A DNA stretch of 64,000 nt from Candidatus Pyrohabitans jungbluthii (GCA_002010065.2 MTMD02000002.1:556740-620739), one strand, 5' to 3'. Counted from the first letter of the stretch, positions 9,757 to 18,819 are shown. Notes: a model not told the origin generated them from the sequence alone. Numbers and translations are program-made.

Positions 9757-9758
9757 TT

Positions 9759-10958
9759 TTAAGCCTCGCTCTCAAGGAAATCTTTCTCGTATTCCTCAAG
9801 TACGCGCAGGGAGATATCTTTGTACTGGCTTGCAAGCTGGCTCAACGTCTTCAGGCGAGAAATCTGATTTGGGCGGTAGGTTAGCAACACAGTCGCCGTC
9901 GCTAGGTTGCGCTTTGTCAGGGCGACGCCGAAGTGGGTCTCTCCAAGGCGAGAGTGCTCCTCCATCACCTGCTTAGCCATGCTGGTGTTTATCCTGCCGC
10001 GCTTTGTCAGGTAAACAGGGGGGATGCGCAGCAGCACAAGGTTCTTCTCCGCGTGCTCTGGTCTAACGTCGGCGAGGGTGAGCTTCATGAAGCTCCTGTA
10101 GAGCAGGGAGATGACATCTATCTCCTTATACCCGCCGAAGGGGAAGATATAGTGCAGAAAGTTTCTCGTTCTCTCAGAAGCTCTGCCTAGGGCTGCGAAG
10201 CCAGGACGAGTGCGCTTTCCAAAGGAGAAGCTTGTCGCGGCTATCATGTCCTTGAGGTCAATCACAGGAGCGTAGCCCTCGTACTGCGATGGGTCCACAC
10301 GTTCTATCACAGTGCCTATGAGAATGTCCCGTATGCTCCTAGCAACGTACTCATTGTACCTCTGGAACAAGCTCTCGGCACTTTCTGCGTACGCAAGCTT
10401 CTGGTTGTCTACCAGAATCACAGAGTCCACGTGCTCTATGATCAGGTTTAAGCTTTCCACCGCATTTTTCGCTGTAAGACCGCCCTCATGCGTTGCTGGC
10501 AGCACAACTATGGCGATAACCGGAATTCTCATCTCCTTCAAAACGCTCGCAACCACAGGTCCAGCCCCACTCCCGGTGCCACCACCCAGAGCAAAGGCAA
10601 CAAAAGCCACGGGCACGCCTATACCCGAGCCCTCCTCGCTCTCGATGCTTAACCTCTCCACAATCGCCTCCTTCAGGTTGTCCCTGAAGCGCATGGCATC
10701 TTCCTCTGCCTTTGCGCGGTTCTTCCCGTAGCCCCCGCTCACAAAGTGCTCAAAGCCGTGGAGTGTGCCCGGGATGAACCCTCTATCCCTTGACATTCCA
10801 ATCCAGTGCTCTCGCTTTATGTTTTTGAGTGTCTGCAGGTCTAGGGTAGCCGAGTTTATGGCTATGGGCACGGCTATTTTGAACATTATCTCATCATAAA
10901 AAGCAGCGTCTATTATTGCTCCGCCGCACTGTCCCACACCTATAAAAGCGTATGGCAT
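9759..10958 (-). CDS. CetZ-like tubulin/FtsZ-superfamily GTPase, first gene of operon
   Basis: 399 residues from ATG 10958, chosen because GGTGA sits 5 nt upstream; an in-frame ATG at 11048 would add 30 residues overlapping the divergent gene. The N-terminus has the nucleotide loop GVGQCGG. An INSATLDL segment resembles the T3 region of CetZ, and the tubulin signature GGGTGSGAGP is at 125-134. A VLPATHEGG stretch and LVDN complete a canonical tubulin-fold GTPase core. It looks like the catalytically intact member of the pair, while the downstream paralogue has a changed first G-box. It heads an operon with the coiled-coil protein and the second GTPase. Confidence 0.9.
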   Translation of the reverse strand: MPYAFIGVGQCGGAIIDAAFYDEIMFKIAVPIAINSATLDLQTLKNIKREHWIGMSRDRGFIPGTLHGFEHFVSGGYGKNRAKAEEDAMRFRDNLKEAIVERLSIESEEGSGIGVPVAFVAFALGGGTGSGAGPVVASVLKEMRIPVIAIVVLPATHEGGLTAKNAVESLNLIIEHVDSVILVDNQKLAYAESAESLFQRYNEYVARSIRDILIGTVIERVDPSQYEGYAPVIDLKDMIAATSFSFGKRTRPGFAALGRASERTRNFLHYIFPFGGYKEIDVISLLYRSFMKLTLADVRPEHAEKNLVLLRIPPVYLTKRGRINTSMAKQVMEEHSRLGETHFGVALTKRNLATATVLLTYRPNQISRLKTLSQLASQYKDISLRVLEEYEKDFLESEA

Positions 10959-10984
10959 GATTTCACCAGCTTGCTCTGAGGTAA

Positions 10985-11036
10985 CCTCGCTGTTCGCTTT
11001 TATATTTATTTCAAAGGTCAAATATAAAATATTATT
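10985..11036. promoter_or_regulatory. Divergent promoter between tubulin-like operon and coiled-coil surface genes
   Basis: An AT-rich 80-bp gap separates two divergent starts. The segment 10998-11010 reads as a TATA element on both strands. On the minus strand it sits about 45 nt before ATG 10958, giving a short leader with a GGTGA site. On the plus strand it sits about 30 nt before ATG 11039, consistent with a leaderless transcript. Shared control of the two gene sets is inferred. Confidence 0.5.
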
Positions 11037-11038
11037 GC

Positions 11039-11989
11039 ATGGGCTCAAGGGTGCTTCTTCTCATTCTGTTCACGATTTCGTTGATTCCCAGTGTTCATTC
11101 TCTGGACTGTGGAGATGTCCTCGCGGAGCTTCGTGGCTTCACTTCGTCAGCCTTCGCTGCCTATCCAGAGCTTAGGCAGGTGAAGCAGGATACCTTGCTT
11201 CTGCTCTACTCCCAGCAACGCACAGCATGCGACATTCAGCTTTTGAACTTTGCCTCCTCTTCCATGGAGTATCTCAAAAGCATGGATGCCGCCTACCTTC
11301 TTGTAAGCAGCGCTGAGCTGGAGTCTCAGAGGGAGGGGGTGAAGAAGGCGATAGAGGCTGAGAGGTTTATCTCTGAGATGCGCTCAGATAGCACTGAGCT
11401 GGGAATCCTCGCTCAAGATGCGGTGCAAGAGGCTGAACAGGGGAGGGAGAACTTCCTACTTTCGCAGGCTCTGACCTTCGAGAGTAGGGCTGAGAAGGCT
11501 GAGAGCACAAGGGATAAGCTGGCAAACTTTGAGCTCGCCATAGCTTGCTACGAGGCGGCAGACGCTCTTCAGGCGAATAGCTTGAAGGTCAGAAAGCAGA
11601 GCTTAGAGGAGAAGTACATAGCTGACATAGTGGCAGCGCAGGAGTACCTGAGCGAAGCAATAGCTTTGCTCACGCGCGCAGAAAAGCTTGAGGTCGCCTT
11701 CCTCGGCTTTGTGGACGCGTACACCTTAGCAAGGGAAGCAAAGATGAGCCTTGTCAGGGCTAAAGAACTTTACCAGCTTCATCACGAGAAGGAGAAGCTG
11801 GCGGAGGTTGAGGAGGTCTCTATTAATGCTGAAGAAGTCTACTCCTCAACCAGAAAGAGGATTCTGATGCTATTTGCCATTGTTTCTCTAACTCTCACCT
11901 CGCTTTCGGTGTACATCCACAGCATAATTCTAAGCTGGGAAAGGGATACCTATGACTGCTATCTTGGTAACGAGCTTGTGGGGGCATAG
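11039..11989 (+). CDS. Signal-peptide coiled-coil protein with C-terminal TM helix
   Basis: 316 residues. A clear signal peptide (core VLLLILFTISLIPSVHS) ends near residue 21. Residues 25-270 are Ala/Glu/Lys-rich helix with coiled-coil character, and a TM helix at about 274-298 is followed by an 18-residue tail. The bulk is therefore predicted outside the membrane with a short cytoplasmic end. No known domain was recognised. The start ATG 11039 has no ribosome site and is close to the mapped TATA, so it is probably leaderless. The next gene begins 1 bp after its stop, so the two form a unit. It is divergent from the tubulin-like operon, which suggests an envelope partner of that system. Confidence 0.8.
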   Translation: MGSRVLLLILFTISLIPSVHSLDCGDVLAELRGFTSSAFAAYPELRQVKQDTLLLLYSQQRTACDIQLLNFASSSMEYLKSMDAAYLLVSSAELESQREGVKKAIEAERFISEMRSDSTELGILAQDAVQEAEQGRENFLLSQALTFESRAEKAESTRDKLANFELAIACYEAADALQANSLKVRKQSLEEKYIADIVAAQEYLSEAIALLTRAEKLEVAFLGFVDAYTLAREAKMSLVRAKELYQLHHEKEKLAEVEEVSINAEEVYSSTRKRILMLFAIVSLTLTSLSVYIHSIILSWERDTYDCYLGNELVGA

Positions 11990-11990
11990 C

Positions 11991-14021
11991 ATGCGCTTCT
12001 TGAGTATTCTTCTTGTTACGCTCTTACTCTTCGCCTCACCTGTGAGCGCCCAGGTTACGGCAAGCTTTGACTATGATGAGGTGGACTTTTACTTCGACAA
12101 GCCCAAAAATGAGGTCTCCTATTTTGAGGAGAACTTAACCTTGGAGTTCTTCAATGCAGACAATGAGAGCGCAGCGATACTCTCTGGTCTTGAGGCAACG
12201 CTCTCTGGCGAGGCGAAGGATAAGGGCATGAGTGTTGTCCTCGAGAAGAGCTATCTTCGGGTTGAACCCAACGATAAATCTTACCTCACCATTTCCTTCC
12301 GTGCACCCCCAAGCGTGCCTGAGGGCAGGTATGAAGCGAAGCTTGAGGTTAAGGGCAACTACACTTACATTACCAAGCAGGGTGTCCACACCCTACTCCA
12401 TGAATTCTACATCACAGTAAATGTTGACCACCCACCTGCGACGCTTGCGGCGAGCTGGGACCTTGCGGAATGGGGAAAGCTCAGAGCAGGGCAGAGCTTT
12501 GAGCGCACCCTCACCGTGAGGGAGGTTTATGGGTACGCTGGGGCAAGCAACGTTACGCTCTATCTCTCAAGAACAGGACCCGTGAACCTCACCTACACCT
12601 CGAGCTTAGGGGATATACCCGCAGGAGGGTCAAAGAGCATTAAGGTTAAGGTTCAGGTACCTGAGAGGTACCTTAGGCCGGGAGACTACAAAGTTGTTCC
12701 AAAGATTGTGAAAGATTACAAAACGCAGGTGTCAACGCTTGAGCAGGCTAACTATACCATCCCAAAGCCAGAGATGGCGATTTCCACCACTAAGTTAAAT
12801 TTCGGCAGGCTCACCTTTGAGGTTGGCAAGGATACAGCGACAGCAAGCATAACTGTCAGCGAGGTTGGTGGCTACACTCCAATCGAGGGTTTGAGCATCT
12901 CTCTGGTTAAGGGGGAGGAGGGGTGGGTGGGCTACACCCAGGTTAACTACATTCCCCCAGGGAGGAATGCAACAGTAAACTTTACCCTTATCCTGCCCCC
13001 GGATGCAAGCCTCGGAAAAAAAAGCTGGATTTTTGAAATAACTACTGTGCATGCCGGGAGTGTGGAGATTCTTGGGGAGGCTATAGTGTATTTCCCAGGT
13101 TTGGATGAGGCGGAGCGTTCCCTCGCTGCCCTGCCCTCGCTGCCCTCTCATCCAGAGGTCAAAGAGGCGGTGCAGAACCTGCGGGAGATGATAGCAGCCT
13201 CTAGGGATGTAACCGAACTCAGGGAGATAGCAATGGTCATGTCGGTGTACAGCGGCGTTAGCTCTTTTGTGAATATCCTAGCAGGTGCTGAAGGTAAGCC
13301 CCTTGAGGAACGCGTTGAGAGCATTATACTTGCAAAGAGGAGTCTCAACAGAGCAAAGATAGGAAGCGAGAACCTGGAGGACAGGAACTTAAAGAAGTAC
13401 GCTATACCCGCGGTTGAAGCCTTAGAGAACGTGTGGAAAAGGGAGGCAGGCTCAGCAGCAGAGGCTCTTGAGGCTGTGGTAAAGCAGAAGGAGGAAAGCG
13501 ATTACCGTGGCGCAGCGCTGGACTACAAGAGGCTTAAGACGCTTTATTCGCTGCTCGGTGAAGCTGAGAGTGCGAAGGAGTACGCCTCAAAGCAGGAGGA
13601 GATGGAGCGTGCCTATTTCAACTCCCTATCTGAGGCGATGTCCCTCCTCAGGCTTGCGGAGGAAAATGTAAGCGCAGCTAGAAGGCTCACCTTCAATATA
13701 AAGGAAGCCTCCTTTGTTATCAACCCCTTCCATTACGAGGCGGTTATGGCTTACTACGATGATGCTCTCTCCAGCGTTGAGAGGGCAAGGCTTCTTCTTG
13801 ACAGGGCGGGCGAAGATGAGGAGGCGAAGCTGCTTCAGAGGAGGATGAAAGAGCTCAAAGACAGGAAGCGCACCATTGAGAGAACCTTCAGGGTCTACCT
13901 TGCCTTCCTCACCCTCTTCTTCCTGTGGTTTGTGGCGAGGGTGACTCTGGGTCTGCTGCGCTGGATTCGTGACTCGGAGGCTCTTGCAGAGGGCGACGTG
14001 CTCCTTGGGGCCGAGGGTTAA
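11991..14021 (+). CDS. Secreted-type beta-sandwich / coiled-coil protein with C-terminal TM helix
   Basis: 676 residues from ATG 11991 (an upstream in-frame ATG at 11952 would overlap the previous gene by 38 bp). The signal peptide ends at about residue 21 (PVSAQ). Three beta-sandwich modules resembling NEW3/CARDB-like Ig folds span about 22-375. A helical coiled-coil half covers about 385-630, and a TM helix at about 633-658 is followed by a tail of roughly 18 residues. The architecture repeats that of the gene just upstream, with Ig modules added, so I read them as related envelope proteins. The gene ends convergently with the next, sharing 4 bp. No enzymatic motif was seen. Confidence 0.82.
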   Translation: MRFLSILLVTLLLFASPVSAQVTASFDYDEVDFYFDKPKNEVSYFEENLTLEFFNADNESAAILSGLEATLSGEAKDKGMSVVLEKSYLRVEPNDKSYLTISFRAPPSVPEGRYEAKLEVKGNYTYITKQGVHTLLHEFYITVNVDHPPATLAASWDLAEWGKLRAGQSFERTLTVREVYGYAGASNVTLYLSRTGPVNLTYTSSLGDIPAGGSKSIKVKVQVPERYLRPGDYKVVPKIVKDYKTQVSTLEQANYTIPKPEMAISTTKLNFGRLTFEVGKDTATASITVSEVGGYTPIEGLSISLVKGEEGWVGYTQVNYIPPGRNATVNFTLILPPDASLGKKSWIFEITTVHAGSVEILGEAIVYFPGLDEAERSLAALPSLPSHPEVKEAVQNLREMIAASRDVTELREIAMVMSVYSGVSSFVNILAGAEGKPLEERVESIILAKRSLNRAKIGSENLEDRNLKKYAIPAVEALENVWKREAGSAAEALEAVVKQKEESDYRGAALDYKRLKTLYSLLGEAESAKEYASKQEEMERAYFNSLSEAMSLLRLAEENVSAARRLTFNIKEASFVINPFHYEAVMAYYDDALSSVERARLLLDRAGEDEEAKLLQRRMKELKDRKRTIERTFRVYLAFLTLFFLWFVARVTLGLLRWIRDSEALAEGDVLLGAEG

Positions 14022-16561
14022 ATTATGCTTGCTTTGAGCCTTGAGAGCACCTCATCGTTGCGAAGCATGTCCTCTATGCACAGGAGGAGGTAATGGGAAA
14101 GGGCGAAAAATGCCCGAGCTTCGAGGTGGCTCCTCCTCCCGCCCTTCTCAAAGAGCTTCCTTGAAATCTGCCAGAGGGAAGCAAGAGGATAGGTGGAAAT
14201 CTCCTTTATTAGTGAGGTGATTTTCCTGTCCACTTCGAAAATCTCCCTCTCAAGCTCGTCCTTTGTCAGCTTTCCAAGAAGGAAGGCCACTGTTTCTTCT
14301 AAGGGTAGCGGAGGTGCACCGCAAGCTTCTGCTTTCTGCTTTGGCGAAGCTTGGTAGAGGGCGACATTCTTCCAGTCCTGCATGGCTTCGCAGAGCATTG
14401 GAACAGCCTTTTCTGCTGCACTTATAAGGGCATCCACGTGTGCCTTAGAATCACTAAATTCAGATGTCAGGGCAAGGACTTCGATGCCATCTATAATACC
14501 GTAGCCTATGCTTCTGAAGTAAGCTGGCAGGCATGGGTCGTGCTCGGCGACACGCTCATAGGCTTCGTCAAGGGAGCGGCGCAGCTCTTCAAGGCGCTCT
14601 TCTTCCTCCCTGCCAAGGCGAAGCGCAGGCTCAAGCTCCACCTCAAGCCTGTCTACTACGCTCTCTGGCGTGAATTTCTTGAATGCTGGTTTAAAGCCCT
14701 TCTTCTCCACAGAAATCGTCGTAGCTTCGGGCTTAATCCTGAGGGTGGCGAAGCCTTCTGCGTCGGTTGTAGCCTCAATGTTTCCGCTCTTTACCAGTGC
14801 TCCGGAGAGAGGCAGGCTGCTCTTTGAGCTTCTGACTCTTACCCGCAGGGTGCGAAGAGCCTCGCGAGGTTCTGTAACCTGTGCCTGAGGCTTAGCTGGC
14901 TTGCTCCTTTTAAGTAGGAAAAACAGTAGCGCAGCAAAAATTGCGAGGGCTGCAATCACAGCGGCTTTATTCCTGCTTGGCAGGCTTGTCCACCTCTCCT
15001 CGAAGAGAGGCACTGCCAAAATTTTTTCTCCAGATATTATGAAAATTCGGCTCGCGTCAGGGGAGATTGTGGCATACTTAACGCCCTTCTCAGGATAGTA
15101 CCGCCATATAAGCCTGCCTTGTTCCGCGTCGTACAGTTCAACGCTCTCTTGAGAAGCTGCAAGCAGGTAACCCCTGGCTGAGTGGAGTGAACTCATGTTC
15201 TGCTCCAGGGTTATATTCCAGAGGTGCTCACCTTTAGCAAAGGCGTGGATCTCATCCTTGAGCAGAGCGAAGACCACATCCTCATCCATGGTGACAGCAA
15301 GAATTGTTTTTTCAAAGCTTGTATTCCACACCAAAGCGCCGTCGTAGGTGTATAGATAAAGGGTGTCGTTCCCTGCAATGGCTATGCTCTCATTGGATAT
15401 CGCTAAGCTAGCTGGCTTGAACTCAAGCTGCTTTGTCCAGAGCAGCGCGCCCGCGGTGTTGAAGAGGTACAGAGTATTACCGGCAATCACGCTTGAGCCC
15501 CGAGGGGAAGCGGCGAGAAGCTCAGTATTCTTATCAATGCTCGCGTTCCACACCTTCTGAGTGCCCCTGTACATGGAGAGTAGGTTTTTCTCAGCCACTA
15601 AGGAGTACTCCTCCGAGGCTGCAATCATGGGTGAAGTTTTCAGTGTTATAGAGGCGAGCATCTCTCCCGTGGGCTTGAGGATGTACACCTCATTTCCCGC
15701 GACGGCGATAAGGTTCTGCGAGGTGGCGTGAAGCTGGGCAGGTGAGCGTGGAAGCAGTATCTCATAGAACTCAAGCCCCGCCTGAGAGAGGTTTACAAGG
15801 CGAACCCTTCTCGAAGCCTTGAAGCTCTGATTTCCCAGCGATACCACAACCTCTATTGGATACTCACCAGGGGGCAAGCCCGAGGTGTTCCAGTTGTAGG
15901 GCAGAGTCTCCGCAGTCTGGGTGCCGTTGATAAGCACAGCCACTGTCGCATTCTCTGGCACAATCGTGGCATTTATTGCAATGCTCTCGCCGGTGGTGAA
16001 AACCTCTCCAGGTTTGGGGGAAGTTATTTCCGCATAGAGCGCAGGTGTGGTGTTGAGTACCTTAACCTCTGCGAAGGCAAAGGCTACGGCACAGCGCCCA
16101 AGGGAGGAGCACTGCTGGGGTGAGCACAGGTTGCTCGCCTCGCTGTTTGAGGCAAAGCTGGTGTCGAAGGCAAACACAGCAGTGAGCCTGTAGCTTCCCG
16201 GCTTTCGTGGAGCAAAGAAGCTGAACTCCACTGAAACGCTCTGGTTGGGAAGGGCGCTACCTGAGTATAGCTTGGCTACCTCAGCTTTGCTCCAGTTTCC
16301 GAAGAGGTTGACCCTCGCTTCGCCGGTAGCGTAGTTTCCAAACTTCCATGAGAGAACACCCCTCACATGCTGCCCCGGAGCGACGCTTATGCTGCTCTGA
16401 ACCCCCTTTGCATTAGGGTCAAGGTCAAAGGAGGAGAGGGTTATCACTTCGAGGTTTTTTCCAGGGGTGGCGTAGTAGACATCCTTGGGGCATAGAGAAT
16501 AAGCCTGGGGAAGAGCAAAGGCTATGAGGATGAGAAGAACAACCTTCCTCAGCATGCACAT
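14018..16561 (-). CDS. Membrane protein: extracellular beta domains and propeller, TM helix, cytoplasmic helical domain
   Basis: 847 residues. Signal peptide 1-22. Beta-sandwich about 35-180, Ig-like module about 185-260, and PQQ/WD-like beta-propeller repeats about 265-520 (recurring blades such as LYLFNTAGALLWTKQL). A single TM helix lies at about 535-553 and is followed by basic residues. Inside come a carboxypeptidase-regulatory-like/PEGA-like beta module (about 570-640) and a helical domain to the end. It therefore has large parts on both faces of the membrane, which suits an envelope-to-cytoplasm sensor or linker. It converges on the coiled-coil gene with a 4-bp overlap. Function is not recognised. 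ATG 16555 is an alternative start. Confidence 0.82.
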   Translation of the reverse strand: MCMLRKVVLLILIAFALPQAYSLCPKDVYYATPGKNLEVITLSSFDLDPNAKGVQSSISVAPGQHVRGVLSWKFGNYATGEARVNLFGNWSKAEVAKLYSGSALPNQSVSVEFSFFAPRKPGSYRLTAVFAFDTSFASNSEASNLCSPQQCSSLGRCAVAFAFAEVKVLNTTPALYAEITSPKPGEVFTTGESIAINATIVPENATVAVLINGTQTAETLPYNWNTSGLPPGEYPIEVVVSLGNQSFKASRRVRLVNLSQAGLEFYEILLPRSPAQLHATSQNLIAVAGNEVYILKPTGEMLASITLKTSPMIAASEEYSLVAEKNLLSMYRGTQKVWNASIDKNTELLAASPRGSSVIAGNTLYLFNTAGALLWTKQLEFKPASLAISNESIAIAGNDTLYLYTYDGALVWNTSFEKTILAVTMDEDVVFALLKDEIHAFAKGEHLWNITLEQNMSSLHSARGYLLAASQESVELYDAEQGRLIWRYYPEKGVKYATISPDASRIFIISGEKILAVPLFEERWTSLPSRNKAAVIAALAIFAALLFFLLKRSKPAKPQAQVTEPREALRTLRVRVRSSKSSLPLSGALVKSGNIEATTDAEGFATLRIKPEATTISVEKKGFKPAFKKFTPESVVDRLEVELEPALRLGREEEERLEELRRSLDEAYERVAEHDPCLPAYFRSIGYGIIDGIEVLALTSEFSDSKAHVDALISAAEKAVPMLCEAMQDWKNVALYQASPKQKAEACGAPPLPLEETVAFLLGKLTKDELEREIFEVDRKITSLIKEISTYPLASLWQISRKLFEKGGRRSHLEARAFFALSHYLLLCIEDMLRNDEVLSRLKASII

Positions 16562-16587
16562 ATCTTTTACCCCCTCATTTATGAATC

Positions 16588-17370
16588 TTAGCCAGCTATC
16601 GGTTCGGCTTCAGCAAAGCCCCTCTTCAGCGCCTTAATCTTCACCTTCAGCCTCTCTCCTTTGCTGGCACCTTTAACGAATACCTTAACTCCGGCGATAT
16701 ACGCTATACCCTCGCCACGCCTGCTCACGTCCTGAACCACAGCCTCGTAAACCTCGCCCTTCTTCACAGGGGAGAAGCCCTTCGCAACCAGGTATATCTC
16801 TGCACTCTCGCTGCGGCTCGCCTTTGGTTTTGAGAGCTTAACGAAGGAGAAGCTTCGTTTAACCTTTTCAACAAACTCCTTAATGAGGTCACCCTGGAAC
16901 ACCTTGACCAGAAAGGCGCCCCCAGGGCTGAGATGCTCCTCTGCTATGCTCAGGGCTTCCTCGCAGAGCTCAACACTTCGAGCATGGTCGATGCTCCACA
17001 CACCACTTATATCCGGCGAGGCGTCGCTTATTACAGCCTCGCAGCTTGCGATAATCTCCTTCAGCTTTTCTCTTACCTCTGGGGAGGTGAAGTCACCCTT
17101 TATAAACACCACATTATCGTAGGACAGGGGCTCTATCCTCTGCAGGTCTACACCAACCACGAAACCAGAGTCGCCTACAATTTCGCGGGCAGCCTGTGTC
17201 CAGCCCCCAGGCGCTGCACCAAGCTCCAGCACGCGATCGCCAGCTTTCAAAATTTTGAAGTGCCGATTGAGCTGGAGAAGCTTGTACGCCGCTCGGGAGC
17301 GGTACTTCTCAAGCTTTGCCTTCCTGTAGTAGTAGTCCCGTCTTTTCTCAACTAGCCAACGCTTTCCCAT
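16588..17370 (-). CDS. rlmE: 23S rRNA 2'-O-ribose methyltransferase (RlmE/FtsJ family) with TRAM domain
   Basis: 260 residues from ATG 17370 (a TTG at 17385 is possible). The RRMJ-type SAM motif VLELGAAPGGW lies at about 47-57. The K-D-K-E methyl-transfer tetrad is plausible with the Lys in RAAYKL near residue 30, the Asp in SDASPD, the Lys in LVKVFQGD, and the Glu in SAEIYLVAKG. The last 60 residues form a TRAM RNA-binding domain, the usual archaeal arrangement. The enzyme methylates the U2552-equivalent of 23S rRNA. It is divergent from the HdrB-like gene, with only about 45 bp between starts. Confidence 0.93.
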   Translation of the reverse strand: MGKRWLVEKRRDYYYRKAKLEKYRSRAAYKLLQLNRHFKILKAGDRVLELGAAPGGWTQAAREIVGDSGFVVGVDLQRIEPLSYDNVVFIKGDFTSPEVREKLKEIIASCEAVISDASPDISGVWSIDHARSVELCEEALSIAEEHLSPGGAFLVKVFQGDLIKEFVEKVKRSFSFVKLSKPKASRSESAEIYLVAKGFSPVKKGEVYEAVVQDVSRRGEGIAYIAGVKVFVKGASKGERLKVKIKALKRGFAEAEPIAG

Positions 17371-17416
17371 AAACTCTTTAATCAATGTTAATCATCGTGG
17401 GTATTATTGAAAGAAC

Positions 17417-18250
17417 ATGGAAAGGCTTCTCTACCTGGGATGCATGATTTACAACCGCTTTCCTGACTATGAGCTCTCAGCAAAAGCGGTGCTTTCAAAG
17501 CTTGGGGTCAAGCTCAGAGACTTTCACGAGTTTTCGTGCTGCTCCTCTACCTTCATACCTTCTGCAAGCGATGAGTGGATTTACCTCGCCGCTTACAACC
17601 TCGCCCTTGCGGAGAGACAGAACGCTGCGATAATCACCCTATGCGGAACCTGCACAAGCACCTTCAAGCGGGCGAACCTTATGCTCCAGGACGAGAAGCT
17701 TCTGGAGAAGGTCAACTCTCGCCTGGGTGAGGTTGGACTCAGCTACTCTGGTAAGGTGAGTGTGAACCACCTGCTTGAGGTGCTGAAGGAGAAGGAGAAT
17801 AAGATAAAGGTGCTTGTAAGACAACCTTTAAAGCTCAGGGTTGCGCTTCAGCACCCGTGCAATGTCTTCCGCCCAAGCTACGTTGCTCGCTTCGACGACC
17901 CCGCGAAGCCACGAGCTATGAGGGAGATTGTCACCCTTACAGGAGCAGAGATTGTGGACTACGCCGAGGAGTACGAATGCTGCGGCTCCACGCTGCTGCT
18001 GACCTCACAAGCCTTAGGGATTGGCGCGGGGGCAAGCAAGCTCGCCTCCGCTCAAAGGGCTGGGGCAGAGGCTATGGTGGTAGCCTGCGGCAACTGCGCC
18101 TATCTCTTTGACAGGCATAAGGAGGAGATAAAGAAGCGCAACCCAAGCGCAGAGCTTCCCACCCTCTTTATCACGCAGCTTCTGGGGTTGGCTTTCGGGC
18201 TGAGCAGGGAGGAACTCGGCTTGGACATAAGGGGGGTTGAGCTTGGGTGA
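17417..18250 (+). CDS. HdrB-like protein (two CCG domains)
   Basis: 277 residues with two cysteine-rich CCG domains of the heterodisulfide reductase B/HdrD type. The first has C9, then CCSS, then CGTC; the second has C, CCGS, CGNC. Every cysteine needed for two non-cubane [4Fe-4S] clusters is present, although the first CCG reads CCS. In HdrB these clusters carry out disulfide reduction. The downstream gene (HdrC-like) starts inside its 3' end. It differs clearly from the second hdrB at 36796-37698, so this is a paralogous, specialised module. No HdrA gene is nearby. Substrate is unknown; a disulfide or another electron-bifurcating partner is inferred. Confidence 0.85.
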   Translation: MERLLYLGCMIYNRFPDYELSAKAVLSKLGVKLRDFHEFSCCSSTFIPSASDEWIYLAAYNLALAERQNAAIITLCGTCTSTFKRANLMLQDEKLLEKVNSRLGEVGLSYSGKVSVNHLLEVLKEKENKIKVLVRQPLKLRVALQHPCNVFRPSYVARFDDPAKPRAMREIVTLTGAEIVDYAEEYECCGSTLLLTSQALGIGAGASKLASAQRAGAEAMVVACGNCAYLFDRHKEEIKKRNPSAELPTLFITQLLGLAFGLSREELGLDIRGVELG

Positions 18251-18611
18251 GCAGAGCAAGGTCTGCACCCGCTGCTCCGCGTGTACGCGGGTGTGCATCG
18301 CCACAAGGCTGGGCGTTCCCACGGGTGCAAGCGTGCTTGAACGCGAAGATAAATTCACCTGTGCTGGCTGTTGGAAGTGCGCTGAGATTTGCCCTCAGGG
18401 CATAGACATCTACAAATTAATGATGGAGGCTCGTCGCAAGGGTGAGCTACCGGAAAGCTTCAGAATGGGCATAAGGAACATCCTGGAAACCGGATACGCC
18501 ATGCCCATGCGGGGGGTAAATGCGATACGCGAGATGTATCGTCTGCCTCCAATTGAGAGGGTTAAACCAGAGGTGGTAAAAAAACTCCTGCGCGGAGTTA
18601 GCGTAGCCTGA
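18243..18611 (+). CDS. HdrC-like protein with two [4Fe-4S] clusters
   Basis: About 122 residues. Two ferredoxin-type motifs are present: CTRCSACTRVC near residue 8 and CAGCWKCAEICP near residue 40, the HdrC pattern. The TTG at 18243 is preferred as start because a run of six G lies 6 nt upstream; TTG 18237 is also possible. The gene overlaps the HdrB-like gene by 8 bp, so the two are translationally coupled. It is shorter than canonical HdrC (about 180), lacking part of the C-terminal helical region. It should pass electrons between an unknown HdrA-like partner and the HdrB-like subunit. Confidence 0.82.
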   Translation: MGEQSKVCTRCSACTRVCIATRLGVPTGASVLEREDKFTCAGCWKCAEICPQGIDIYKLMMEARRKGELPESFRMGIRNILETGYAMPMRGVNAIREMYRLPPIERVKPEVVKKLLRGVSVA

Positions 18612-18612
18612 G

Positions 18613-18819
18613 CTAAGGCTGCTCCTCTATTAGCTTGATTGCCTCTTCAACCAGCTTTTTGTGGCGCTCCTCAGATTCTATAAGCTCTGAAATAAAATTT
18701 TTTAACTCCTCATCCTCAAGCTCATTAAAGAGTTCCCTGTACACCTCCCGTGCGTTCTTCTCTATGTCGGCGAGGTTTCGCAGGGTGCCTGGAATTACAT
18801 CGCTAGAACTCATCCACAT
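18613..18819 (-). CDS. Small ferritin-like (half-size) protein
   Basis: About 68 residues, nearly all helical. A Glu within IEKNAREVY and an ExxH in ESEERHK about 36 residues later reproduce the two iron-ligand helices of rubrerythrin/ferritin, but only two helices are present instead of four. Dimerisation could rebuild a di-iron four-helix bundle, as in encapsulated-ferritin-type proteins; this is inference. GTG 18822 and ATG 18813 are alternative starts. It overlaps the 3' end of a second small protein of similar design by 17-20 bp, so they are coexpressed. It is convergent with the HdrC-like gene with almost no gap. Confidence 0.6.
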   Translation of the reverse strand: MWMSSSDVIPGTLRNLADIEKNAREVYRELFNELEDEELKNFISELIESEERHKKLVEEAIKLIEEQP

